DNA from: Russula earlei
Lineage: Eukaryota > Basidiomycota > Agaricomycetes > Russulales > Russulaceae
Length of the DNA stretch: 47,412 nucleotides
Direction: 5' to 3'
Assembly (NCBI GenBank): GCA_025769875.1
Contig: JAGFNK010000410.1
Coordinates: forward strand, 1-47,412
Part shown: piece by piece, positions 1 to 10,866 of the stretch
Position numbering within the stretch: the stretch's first letter is position 1
Layout: every line of letters begins with the position of its first letter
Notes under the pieces: model-generated
Seen by the model: the letters and a program-made list of their open reading frames with translations, nothing else
Told to the model about the DNA's origin: nothing
Database searches by the model: none
Made by a program: the position numbers and the translations under genes

Positions 1-2
1 CT

Positions 3-294
3 TGTCATACTGCTGAATTGACAGAAGGCAGCATTGCTGATGAGGCACTGCATCTTACTGCGGCGATGCAATATTGTGGATTCCGAAGTGTAGTTGGGAC
101 AATGTGGGGGATGGCTGATTCTGATGGACCGGAACTGGTCGGGGCACTTCTACAAGTCGCTGTTCTCGAAGTCAGAGTCAGGGTCTGCCTACTATGAGAG
201 ATCTGCGAGGGCCCTTCGGAATGCAATGCGGGGATTAAGAAAGAAAGGACTTCCATTGGAGCGATGGGTGAATTTCGTTCATTATGGAGCGTGA
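3..294 (+). pseudogene. C-terminal fragment of a CHAT-domain protein (partial copy)
   Basis: The fragment starts at the window edge inside the CHAT core, at CHTAELTEGS, whose Cys is the expected catalytic Cys. It runs through LHLTAAMQYCGFRS and GTMWGMADSDG to the C-terminus ERWVNFVHYGA and a stop. Each motif recurs almost unchanged in the minus-strand gene at 1711-2202, so this is an inverted paralogous copy. The reading frame changes once: GGGG at 141-144 has one G more than the other copy, shifting LVG into the HFYKSLF frame. It may be a real frameshift or a homopolymer error. The similarity appears to continue weakly past the stop. The upstream part lies outside the window. Confidence 0.85.
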
Positions 295-1710
295 TTGGTA
301 GTTTCCGGTTAGTAGTCAAGTTTTCGTTGGAGATGCTGGGATACTGACGACTAGTCTGCGTCATTAGACTCAGAGAGCTCTGGGAGTCTCAATGAGAACT
401 CATACCTGCAGATTGTATGTGATCGTACTGCTGTTGATGCCAAACGCCTCTCATATCGTTTCAATGTCAGAGAAAGAGTTGTCTTGATCTCAAGTTAAAG
501 CATGTAGTATGAATCTCGTCATACATGCCTCGTTCCCTTTCATTCTTCCGAGGCGGGTACCATATAGGTGACACCGTTACATGTGTGCTTTATATTAGCG
601 CATGATTAGTGGATTACCGTTGGCGTTGATCGCATGAGGTACATCTGCAAATTTCCGTCCCATATCTATTAATCATGAGATACATCTCTGGTTCTGTCCT
701 AAGATCAGGAATAGATCATTGATTTAGACAAAGGCGTTGAAAGCCTAGGGTTACGGCGCGCTGGTCATTGGGGCAGCGCTTAGACAACCCTAGAAAGTTT
801 CATTATCCTACAGTTGGCACGCCGAACGTAGGGGAAGAGCACGCTGCTCTGCGTGTTGACTGCTGGCCGCACGCGAAGCATCGTTTTCCAAATAGTTCAC
901 GACGCTCGACGAATGTCGATGGTGTTGTTGTGCGTCGCAGAAGACGGCTCGATGAGGACGGTGCGGTTTATGACGAGACGGTGATTGAGAAGCGGCGCGA
1001 GCGGGAGGTCATGAAGAGCGACCGATGCGCGGACGCTCCAACTCGTAATTTAGACTTCGCATACGCACCGGACAGGGACGAGGGTGCAGAAAAACAAATT
1101 TCGGGCCCATCGAGGGCACGTCGAATCATGTTGGGCTTGGACACTCGTTTCTGCAATCTATGAAGCGCTCGCTTGCGTTGGTCATCTTTCCGGACATGCG
1201 GCATGGGACGAGCTTCGCATACTGAGGGAACAGCAGGAGGAGTACAAACGCGGGATCAACAGACGGTCCCCGACTCCGGTCGAAGCCCGGTGAGAGAGGA
1301 ACCTCATGGCACCGGGACCTCGCATCTCGCATTTTCACGCTTCATACCAGAGGTCGTGCTCTGCCGGCCTGAGCGCTGAGCCAGCCGTGTTGTCCTCATA
1401 CATCGAGTAGTGCACCCAGCGACGCTCCCACCAGCGCTGCCACAGAAGGAACGAGGCATATCTGAAAAGATTGGCACTTCATTGTTTCTTCGAAGTCGAA
1501 TTACTCTGATATTGAAACGATACATGAAACATTTGTTTTGACAATGGAAACTTGAATGTTAGCTGGAATAGTTGCACAGTCCGCGGGTATGAATTCCGAT
1601 TGAGGTTGCTGAGCTCTTGTTTGCAGAGCCCTGCCACGATAGGCGCTTGTAGCTTGTAGTTAATGCCAATGCTTCCCCTACAGACTTGACCGTTAACTCA
1701 CAACTAATAA
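295..1710. other. Intergenic stretch between two convergent CHAT copies, no recognised gene
   Basis: No domain, transposon motif or RNA gene was recognised. The longest open frame here (768-1163 plus, 131 codons) is rich in Arg, has no recognisable motif and overlaps frames of similar length on the other strand, so I do not call it a gene. Both flanking CHAT copies point into this interval, so it should hold their 3' ends. Confidence 0.5.
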
Positions 1711-4664
1711 TCATGCACCGTAGTGCACGAAGTTCACCCATCGCTCTAAGGAAACTCCCTTCTTTCTCCTCAGGCCCTGAACCGCATCTCGGAGTGCCTC
1801 TGCTGATCTCTCGTAGTACGGTGTCCCTGCTCGCTTGCTCGAGAACATCCTCTTGTAGAAGTGTGAAACCAGATCCGGTCCATCAGAATCAGCCATTCCC
1901 CACAGAGTCCCAGTTACACTTCGGAATCCACAATATTGCATCGCCGCTGTAAGATGCAGTGCCTCATCAGAGATGCTCCCTTCTGTCAACTCAGCAGTAT
2001 GACAAGCTGAGAGGAACGCAAACTCCGCAGTTGGGAGTTGGGATCGGATGAGGTCAAGCAGTGTAAGCTGTTGACCATCATGAAGCTGGAATGACGCGTC
2101 AAATGGCTTCCCATGTTGTAGCTTTCCATGACACACGAAATGGGAAAACCGATGGTCTCGGAGGCTTTCCACAACGGCAGAAGGTGTTGCCTTGTTTGAC
2201 ACAAGTGTCGTTACCTTCGTCTTGAGCTGTTGTATGGCCCATATTTCTGGAAACGCAGTAGAGATCGATCGGGTTGCGCCACAAGAAGCAGTGAGGGCTT
2301 TTCAGAGGCCCGTTTACTGGGTCTGCGGGATTCGATGAGTGCAGATAGTGTTGGAGTATATGAGGGAATATAGAGGTCCGAGAAATAACGCTTTTGGCTA
2401 TCACTCGATGGAATTGGGCCCATAGCGTGTAGCGGGAGAGAGCAAAAAACCGAAGTTGGGCACCACCAAACTCGGGATTGTTCAGGGACGTTCAACGACC
2501 GGAGCCTTCCAATAACCGGCCGGCCGACAAGATCATAAAGGCCACCAAGGATGGAGCGTAGAACACGCTGATATTGCTTTGAATCAAGACCATGCTTCTT
2601 GGAGGTTCGGCAATTCAGAAGTCGATCTCTGAGTTCTATTGCACGGTCAAAGAAGTCGTCAGAAGTAGTGATGAGGGAAGGAGGGGAGTCGTGAAGAAGC
2701 ATGAGGATGTCGGAACGCCACCCGGAATGGTTGACGATAATTACCGGCCCATATAACGCAGCAGACTTGAGAGTGTCGAAGGAAGGGGCCTTCAAGAAAG
2801 ACTCAAATCCAGGAGGCGATCAGACCTGAGAGATAAGATTGTCACGATCATCCAAAAGTGTCCTTTGCTGAAACAAGAGAAAACCTATTCGATCCATATA
2901 CTCGGGGCCACCGTTTCCACGACCACCATCGGCGTTCAAGGTGACCGTCTCAAGGTCCCCATTGACCGCGGCGAATTTGTCGGCTAATTGGGGATATGCT
3001 GTGTGAAGTTGATCAATCGACGTACGAAGGCCACGCATCTCTGACCAAAGTAAAGCCCTTCCTTGGTCGATAATCTCGATGGCCTTCTCTAGTCGACCTG
3101 TGCGGATCAAATGGGATGCGTAGTCTAATGGCAATACCTTGTCATAATCCGAAACCGCAACAAGTCGGAAATGCTGCGTTTCGAGGGTTGGTGCGAAGGC
3201 GAGAGAGTCTTGCATCAACGAGATGGCGGTGTCGTATGCAGTTGAGGTGCAGGGGTGTCCATATTTGTGCGCTATTTGTGCCCACAAACACGATGCATTC
3301 AACCTACGAGGTGTCAGAGCACGTTCATTGTTGACCGCCGCTTGGTATAGTTGCATCATTTCATTCAAGTCCTCTTCGTGATGAAGAAGGCGGAAGCGGG
3401 TAAGTAGAGGTTCACAAAGTCTTACAGCCAGTATAAAGTGGTTCCACGATTCAACTGTGATGGTGAGACGATTGCGAAGGACGGAAATTGATTCGTTCAG
3501 GTGGTCGAGGTTATTGGTGCACAAGAAGGCCTTGTGAAGCATTTCGCCTAGGGCTGTGCCAGTAAGGGTTGCGAGGTCACCACTAATACTGGCCCGGGGA
3601 TGAGAAGAAGAGGCGAGGGCAAGTCGATGATATTGGATGGCTTCTTCGATGTCCGCCATTTCTGTGATATGATCGCAGTAGAGGTGATGTTCAGATTCCA
3701 TGGACCCCATCATGGTAGGTCTCGACTGGGACTGGGACAGTGACGCGCTCAGGTCTCGAAATAGAGGGATAGGAGGCAAGTTGGGTCGAAAAGCTGAACG
3801 AGGATCTCGAAGCCGAGCTACGATACAAAAATGTTGATCAAGCCCCCATTCCAGGTAGGCGAGCCCCTCGATGAGGTCAGGACGGAGGGGATCCTCTAGA
3901 GAAGCCCCAGAAAGCAAAGTTTGAAAGCGGCAGATCTCCTTCCCAAGATACTCCGGCTTCCCACATTGGTTTGCTTGCAGTTCGGCAAATCTGGCAACCA
4001 ATCGCAAGGCTATTCCTTTGAATTCACTCGGCCTCTCGTCAGGTACGATCAATTTGTCCAGGATGACCATCGCTTCTTCGTAATCGTCATTCAACAAGGC
4101 CATGTCGAAACGCTCAAGGAGAGACTCGGCGAGGGCGATGGATACTAGTTGTAAATCTGGTAGGCGTTTATTCGCCTCCCGGAGGCATTCGACGACTTTC
4201 TCGGAAGGCACTCTCCTTCCGATTCCATGCTCTGCTGCAAAGTGAGTATGAACAGAGTCAGCCAACGTCACAATGATGACCGTTAGAGAGCGTTTCGGGA
4301 TGTCAGAGTTGAGAAGCTCGCGGCAGAGGTTCGCCCTCTCCTCGATGCTTAACGTGACATCTCCGGAATCCAACCCCATCTCGAGTGCCAACTGGACTAC
4401 AAGGAATCCCGTAACAACAGAGCGTGAGAGATTGAAGGCTTCAAGTGGTAGGTCGTCGAGATAACGAAGGGACCTAACACACCACTTGACATCCTCGGGC
4501 TTCATGGTCTCAAGGGACCAAAAGTAAAAGGAGACCGTGATGTGGAAGAATATCTCAACGATGTTCATGGGGCATCCATCCCAGGGCAGTGGAAGGAATA
4601 TCGCTTCTGTGTGGCGGAGAAAGACTTGTTCGAGATTGCCCTGTTCACTTGTTAACCTATGGCG
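1711..4664 (-). pseudogene. TPR-CHAT protein, disrupted by one stop and one frameshift
   Basis: The order on the minus strand is an all-helical repeat region (4664-2823, TPR-like, for example around IEEAIQYHRLALASS and GRLEKAIEIIDQGRALL), then the CHAT linker (NVPEQSRVWWCPTSVF, LPLHAMGPIPS, YIPSYTPTLSALIESR), then the CHAT peptidase-like core. The catalytic His is in HFVCHG and the Cys in LSACHTAEL, as in caspase/separase-like CHAT domains. An in-frame TGA at 2820-2822 sits where relatives have Arg (QV-stop-SPPGFE, then KAPSFDTL). A frameshift lies at about 2245-2262, between LLLVAQPDRS and EIWAIQQLKTKVTTL. Coding similarity extends upstream of the first Met (4568), through TEAIFLPLPW, to about 4664, where TAG could be an intron acceptor, so the true N-terminus is missing or lies in further exons. 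Family members are studied mainly in bacteria as proteases. The fungal role is not established and none is inferred here. Confidence 0.82.
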
Positions 4665-5300
4665 CTAGCTTCGTGTCATCGGCAGGGCTTGAACACAGAA
4701 AGCGCGCCGAGGGTCAGATCGGGGTAATAATGAAATCGCATTTTGAACACGAGGAATGTCATGATCAAGTTTATGGAGACGATCTGCATACTATAAGACA
4801 GACAGGTAAAGTTGGTTGGAACACCGAACTTACCTTGATCGTCCATGACAGTGGGTTGAATTACTGTAAAAGTCAATTGTGTCGGCAAGAGAATCGGTAA
4901 TTCAATCACACATTTAAATGACACCAAATTATTTTCTCAATCACTTATTCAATTACTCATTTATTAGGTATCAGACAAATAAATTACAATGATACAAGAA
5001 ATGATTTTCTATTTTGTGTAGTGTTAGATTATAGACCACTGTAATATATTTGATTGAGTGTGCAATGTGTATGTGTGCAGCAGCCAAATGTGCAAGCACT
5101 GTATGTGTGGGAATGGCTAGATAAGATTAAGCAAGGCACTCAGTATCATGCACATAGGCAATCACTATAATGTATTACAAAGATAAGATTAAGCAAGGCA
5201 CTTATCTAGGTATGAGTCCACTGCACATATGTGATATAATGAAGTAACATACCTCAGTATCACACATGTAAGTGATCACTGAGGGGAAAGATGTACTAAG
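4665..5300. other. AT-rich intergenic region upstream of the CHAT gene
   Basis: No coding region was recognised. The sequence is AT-rich with short repeats, and it is where any upstream exons and the promoter of the CHAT gene should lie. Confidence 0.5.
5121..5203. repeat. Short direct repeat
   Basis: ATAAGATTAAGCAAGGCACT occurs at 5121 and again at 5183, 62 bp apart, in AT-rich non-coding sequence. The cause is unknown; it could be a footprint or duplication. Confidence 0.7.
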
Positions 5301-5551
5301 TGGGTGATCTACCCCTCTTTGGGTTCATTGTTAACTGCTATTGTTTCACCTTGAACTATTTTTACTTTTGTCTCCTTGACTACATTTCACCTCTTGATTG
5401 TGATCCTCTCTTATTGTTCCATTCTTGTGTTTCACCTATTGTTTGATCTCTTTTTGCTACTGGTTTAGCTTTATCTATTGTTCTGCATATAGTACTGTAC
5501 AGCCTCACCATATACAGTATTTAAGTGCTTTTAGAAGCTGGGGAATGCCCC
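5301..5551 (+). repeat. 5' part of a gypsy-1-family LTR
   Basis: The stretch from GTGATCTACCCCTCTTTGGG through TATTTAAG to GAAGCTGGGGAATGCCCC matches the first ~250 bp of the LTRs at 23425, 24068 and 26268, read in the forward direction fixed by the purine tract next to the 24068 LTR. It ends abruptly where the copia-1 LTR begins, so copia-1 inserted into it. The other part of this LTR was not found in the window. Confidence 0.75.
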
Positions 5552-5779
5552 TGTTGGAAACGCAGCTACCGTGTGGCAGAGAAACAGACCCTATGGACCA
5601 GACAGTTAGAATGCTGTGTTGATACCATCTGTTCCTTTTTCCCTCAGTCTTTCATATATAAGACTGAGGTCAGTAGCACACTTACATATACTCATTATGT
5701 ACATAGCCTTTGTCTAACAGGTTAGCTTACTAACCTAATATTAGTCTTTCATATACAAGACTGAGCCTTTGTCCAACAG
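5552..5779 (+). repeat. Copia-1 5' LTR
   Basis: This 228-bp block starts TGTTGGAAACGCAGC and ends GTCCAACA (TG..CA, short inverted ends). It stands 71 bp upstream of the copia-1 gag start and is related to the copia-3 LTRs at 33548 and 38159. The 3' LTR of copia-1 is not in the window. Confidence 0.8.
5643..5765 (+). promoter_or_regulatory. Two copies of a palindromic motif inside the copia-1 LTR
   Basis: CTCAGTCTT, then TCATATAT, then AAGACTGAG (5643-5668) is a 9-bp perfect stem around a TATA-like loop. A near copy lies at 5741-5765. The copia-3 LTR keeps both copies at 33641-33666 and 33751-33775. The placement suggests a promoter or RNA-structure role, which is inference. Confidence 0.5.
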
Positions 5780-5850
5780 ATTATGAGACCTGCCTGTCTC
5801 TGAAAGCTAAATCACTTCCATAAACAGTCGACATTTTGTAACCATGTAAC

Positions 5851-8581
5851 ATGAGTTCCTCAGCATCACCCCCAGCACCTTCATCCTTGAAAGGAAAGAG
5901 CTCTCCCACAGGTGGAGCCACAGGAAAAATGGGCAGAACCAAACTCCAATGTCATGATGTGCTGATCCTTCAAGATGGTGCAGATGAATATGCTGACTGG
6001 AAGGGAGTAATGGAGGCAATATATTCAAAGCAACAGATCTGTTAAACATTGTAAACAGAACTGAAAAGAAACTGGACACAAAGGTCAATCCCGATGCTGC
6101 CACCAACTGGATGGCAAGGGACTGCGAAGCATGCGCCCAAATCTTTATGTCTGTACAAGGGCACACACTCAAAACAATACTTGGTGTAAAAGATTCCACA
6201 GAGTGCTGGAAAAAGCTTTCAATTCAGTTTGAAGGGCAAGGCGACCAACAAGTTGCCCACTTACTGTCAGACCTATACCTGACCACCCTCTTGGACACTG
6301 AAGCAATGGCTCCCCAGCTTGAGCACAAAATGCAGCTTGCATGCATGCTCAAAACACTTGGATACCCAATACCCAGAAAACTTCTTGCATGGGTGATCAT
6401 CATTGCACTCCTGGAAATGTTGGAAACTCATAAAACCATACTGTATTCCATGCCCTCTGACAAGCTCAGTACTGACTATGTCATCGGCCAAATCCTGGCA
6501 AATGAACAACACCGGATCTGCATGACTGGTACCACTGCAGCAGCCTACTTTGCCAAGGTGGGCAAAAAGGAGAAAAATAAAAACAACCAAAACGAGAAAA
6601 ATAACAAAAGGTGCACCCACTGCAAGCGCAAGGGACATGAAATAATGGAGTGCTGGAAACTCCATGGGAAACCCACCAAGAAGGCGAAAGTTGCAGCCAC
6701 TGATGCTAGCATGCCCAGATCACCAATGTCCACATTGCTGACACTCACCAGTGCCATGATCACCAATGTCCCAGATCCTGACTATGTTATTAGATTATAC
6801 CATGCAGTTGGGGACAATCCTGACCTGACCACCACCCACACATTAAAGACCCAGGATGAGCTTCAAACAGCCAACCTCGCTAACAGTTGGCTCATTGACT
6901 CTGGGGCATCATGCATAATGACCTCCCACCATGAATGGTTCAACCAATATACCACTCTCCCAAATCTGACTCAAGTCATGCTTGGAGATACTAGTTCTAT
7001 TCCTGTGATTGGAGTTGGCCAAGTACAAGTTTGAATGTGTGCAAATGGCACATGGAACAACGTTATGTTCCATGATGTCCTGCACATCCCAGACTTACAT
7101 GGAAATCTCTTATCAGTTTCCCATCTGGCATGACATGGCACAGAAGTGCAATTTCAGAGTCAAACATTTGGCATATACAAAAGAACCAGCTAATATGTGA
7201 AGGGTCCCTACACAGTACACTATACATCATGGCCATATCCTCCCCCAAGTCTGAGTCCATGCACATCATGATGCTGGACCACTTCCCTGCAGAAGGCAAC
7301 AAGCCATATGCAGTTGCCATTACCACACGCCTCGAAACATCCAAGGCTTCCCTACATGTTTGGCACTGGTGTCTTGGTCACTTAAACACTGACACCATAA
7401 CCTGGATGCTGAAGAAAGGGATGGTGAAAGGGATGGAGATCACTGGAAAGTGACTCACCACCAGTGTTTGTGAGCCATGCTTGAAGGGAAAGCAAACATG
7501 CCTCGAAATCTTGAAGGCAACAGAAACACGTGCTGATGTTGTGTTAGGCCACATCTTCTCTGACATCTGTGGGAAGATGCCCACTAGAACCCCCCAGGGT
7601 TATGAGTACTTTGTCACCTTTGTGGATGACATGTTGAGGAAAGTGTTTGTTGGTGGACTTCAATTCAAATCTGACACACTTGCACACCTCAAGGTGTTCA
7701 TGGCATGTGCTGAAGTCAAAACTGGCCAGCAGCTGAAAGTCCTCCACTCTGACAGAGGGGGTGAATACACTGGGAAAGAGTCTCAGAAGTTCCTCACAGA
7801 GAAAGGAATTAAGCTGGAACTCACCACCCCAGACACATCTCAACATAATGGCATCATGGATGTATGAACTGGACACTCCTAGAAAAAGTCCAGGCAATAC
7901 TCATGGACGCTGCGCTGCCCAAGTCCTTCTGGCTCCACACCCTCAAATATGTGGTGCACATCCACAACATCACACCTACATGCACACTTGACAATAGACA
8001 ATATGACACCTGAGGAAGCCTGGAGTGGGAATAAACCCAACCTCTCACAACTTTGTGTCTTTGGCATGTGTGCATTTGTCCACATCCTGGAGGATAAATG
8101 CACCAAGTTAGACACAAGGTCACTGGTGTGCACACTCTTGGGATATGCTCCCCAGAGGAAAGCCTACAAACTCATCCACTGGCCCACTCACTGCATCATA
8201 GAATCATGCAACATCATGTTCAATGAAGGGGGCCCAGCAGTGCCACATGTTGAGCAGACAGTCCTTGAATCCAACATGGATAGTGATAGTGAGCAGGCAG
8301 AAGTGATGGATAGTGAGGTTGAGGGGGCAGAAGGCATGGAACAGACAGCAGGGATGGAATCACCACCGCATGCTGAAATGCAAATTGCGGTTGACATCAC
8401 TCCACCTGTCTGGCCAGCAATACACTCAATACAATGTACACCTCATGAAGTGGGCAACGTACCTGTCCAGCCCACCTCCGAATGAATGAGGCGCTCCACT
8501 TGTGCACCAACATGTGATGACAACCCTCAGTATTCCATCACATTGTACATGCAACATAAGAAATGTACCGAATGAGGAAAC
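5851..8581 (+). pseudogene. Copia-1 gag-protease-integrase (decayed Ty1/copia element)
   Basis: The start MSSSASPPAPSSLKGKSS matches the copia-3 gag start in position after the LTR. A two-base insertion near 6018 shifts the frame into the long gag ORF (6111-7034), which holds a zinc knuckle CTHCKRKGHEIMEC and the protease WLIDSGASCIMT. TGA at 7032-7034 replaces an Arg codon seen in copia-3. Integrase follows: HHCC region (CLGHLNTD.., CEPCLKGK), then core Asp in FSDICGKM and SDRGGEYTG. The expected catalytic Glu region near 7850 is degraded (QHNGIMDV then stop). The linker ends at 8581, where a solo LTR interrupts the element. Copia-1 resumes at 33125. It is non-functional as it stands. Confidence 0.85.
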
Positions 8582-8979
8582 TGTCATGAACCATTTCCCA
8601 GAGAGGGCCCTTGAAGGACCCCTCCTTATTAGAGGAAACCCAGCCTCTATGATGCCACCCTGTTCACATGGACAAAAGGGGTGAGTAGAGGTGTCCACAA
8701 TATTGCATGCTCATTGTCACATGAGCAATTCTTGGCACAATTGACATACAGCAAGCCCCACTTAGTGGCAACCCTTTTAGCAATAAAGAACAGTATTATA
8801 GCCTCCATAACGACCCTTCAGGATGACTCTAAGTTCCCTACAAGAGGCACTAACAGAATACTAAAAGCCCTACAATGTGTTATCAGACTAACTCTAATAA
8901 CCTTAGAATGACCTATAAAGCAATACTAAGGACCTTAATAGAAGTATTAGGGTCGACTCTAAGGACCCTAATAGAACTA
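8582..8979 (+). repeat. Solo LTR (TGTCATGAACC family), first part, split by the Tc1-like element
   Basis: The sequence starts TGTCATGAACCATTTCCC directly after copia-1 and matches the first ~400 bp of the intact solo LTR at 43108. It breaks off at GAACTA, exactly where the intact copies continue TATAAGGG. The missing part lies at 32560-33124. The target duplication is GAAAC (8577-8581) versus GAAAT (33125-33129), one mismatch. The two parts together give ~963 bp, the normal length of the family. Confidence 0.85.
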
Positions 8980-9006
8980 AGGTAGGCGTCATTCATTGCC
9001 AGCACC
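8980..9006. repeat. Left terminal inverted repeat of the Tc1-like element
   Basis: The repeat begins AGGTAGGCGTC and ends TTGCCAGCAC. It pairs with 32531-32557 with one C/T difference. Weaker similarity (TTACATAAGC versus TTATGTAAGC) continues a few bases further in. Confidence 0.8.
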
Positions 9007-10071
9007 CTTACATAAGCCACTTACTAAGCGCCAAGACTGGCCAAATGTTTGAATGGAAAAAAAAAAGAAAAAATAATTGGCGAAGATTCATGGCAGGCTT
9101 TGCCTTGCCCCTCACACACCTGCCTGGTGTGCATCACAGCCAGGATCGACCAGGTCAGGGCTGAAGCCGCTCTCTTCACCATCCTTGCTGGCTTTGCCGT
9201 TCTGTCTGAGCTCATGTCGATCCCTTCATGACCCGGTGGGTCTTCAAAACTGATGCCCGCTGCATCCCTTAACTTCTTCCCCAGCTCACCTTCAACATGA
9301 AGTGACTTCACCTTCACCTCCCTCCTTCCTTGCCAGCCTTCCTCACCCTTTGCACATCTATCTCCTCACTCTCTATCATCCCTCGTGTGTAGCCTTTGTG
9401 CTGGGAATTTCTCTTGCTCCTCCTCTTTCCTCTCTCTCCTTTTGGCTCCTCTCGGTCTCGGTGGCATTACAAACTCACACACGTGTCCCTGGACTTGTCA
9501 CGCCCTCGGCTCTCTCTGAACATCTCGCCACCATCTCCTGTAACCATTCAACTGGTCTCACCCATTAGCCCCACTCCATCTCCACTGCCATGACAACATG
9601 TTCCATTTTCACCAGCGTGCAAGCCGTTTTCTCCAAGATCTGGGGGAGGATCAGATGATTTGACTTTTGCAATCTTGGTTTGCGAGTGGTGCTTCACTCA
9701 AGGCTTGGATACCTTTGGTGCTGGTGCAACTATGGGGTCCAGAGTGCGGCACTGTGGGTTGGCAGTCTGTTATGATGCGTGAAAGCGTTGCACAATAGGT
9801 GTGTTTATGTTTTACCGCTTTCTTCCTTCAGGCCTGATGGAATATTGTTCATAGGTGTTACATCCATCCATTCAGTGATGAGTCAAAAAGAGATGTGAGT
9901 AACAGCTGTTTATCAGATACAGTGTGTCGTTGTATCCCCATTTGTCTGCACATGTACACCGCTCCTGCCTCGACTTCTTCTTGCCTTGCCCCTCTTGCTT
10001 CCTCTTCCCCTCCCCTCTTGTCTATATGTTCCCCTCAGGTGAACACAACTTTCCCTCACAGCACAGACACA
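9007..10071. other. Interior of the Tc1-like element left of the transposase, nothing recognised
   Basis: About 1.06 kb lies between the left inverted repeat and the end of the transposase. It holds an A-rich run at 9057-9075 and a C/T-rich stretch at 9300-9600. Open frames are short and show no known motif. It is long for a Tc1-type 3' flank, so it may contain a further decayed insertion or passenger sequence. Confidence 0.45.
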
Positions 10072-10526
10072 CTAATGTGTTGACAGATAGTGGGATGGTG
10101 GATCAGGATTGGCATGCTGTCCACTTGCAGCCATTACAGGTGGGAGGGTCTGATGACCATGATATTTACAGTTAGCCCAAGCTGCTTCAGCGCCAGACAA
10201 GCCCTGGTCATAAGCAGAGATGAAACGCGCAGAACAGTTTGCATATCTGTAGTGTGTAGACATGCATTAGCAAAAAAACCAGATAGCAAATGCTAGGAAG
10301 GAACAAACCGCCTCATTTGAAGAAGAGGAATGTCATCCAGACATGCAAGCATGTTTTTTTCCATCTTGACAACATTTGATGTGCGCATGGATGCTCGATA
10401 CCGGAATTTTGCAGCTCCCCAGTACTGTTCAATAAAATTAAGCTCACAGTGATATTTTGGGTAGAAATCACATATGTGTCTGCGGGATGTCACGAACTCC
10501 TCAAGTTGAGACTTCTGTGAGATATC
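10072..10526 (-). pseudogene. DDE transposase (Tc1/IS630 type), C-terminal exons
   Basis: The minus strand reads SQKSQLEEFVTSRRHICDFY, then CELNFIEQYWGAAK (the Glu of the DDE triad) and CLDDIPLLQMRR. A 62-bp intron follows (10247-10308, donor GTTTGT, acceptor CTACAG). The last exon reads YANCSARFISAYDQGLSGAE and ends TLPP.. before the stop. The piece starts exactly where the N-terminal part at 30001 stops (after LFTQPDF): the two join within a few bases and little or no coding sequence is lost. It is separated from its other half by 19.5 kb and so is dead. Confidence 0.85.
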
Positions 10527-10866
10527 GCCGTTTTCAGCGCACTTGGCGGAGCTTGAATTCCGCCCAAATTGGCGCAGAAACCCCCTCAAACATGCAGGAT
10601 GAATATCTCCCTCAAAACAGCTTCACTTCATATGAAATTTATTGTCCCTGAATTGCCTGAATGAGGGCTAGGCAGCCCCATTGTTTTCATGAGATTTGAG
10701 TGAGAATTGGTTGAGCTGGACTCAAGCCACCTCCACATGTGTATTAGATGAATTACAACTCAAAATCATGGTCTATATCTATTATTTTTCCCTCATGTTG
10801 TACCCATGGGCTGTCTTGAGGCAGCCCCATAGTGTTTTTGACTCAAGTGTTGTGGTGTGCAACATT
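10527..10866 (+). repeat. Long inverted repeat, left arm
   Basis: The arm runs from GCCGTTTTCAGCGCACTTGG to GTGGTGTGCAACAT and matches the reverse complement of 13428-13768 with only scattered differences. Outside it lies the transposase fragment. Confidence 0.85.

Noticed and set aside
768..1163. 131-codon ORF between the CHAT copies
   Set aside because: No motif, no start or intron context, and overlapping frames of similar length on both strands.
2797..2820. A 24-bp intron removing the TGA in the CHAT gene
   Set aside because: It is far shorter than any intron seen here (40-62 bp) and the bases after the stop still match the protein family, so a nonsense change is more likely.
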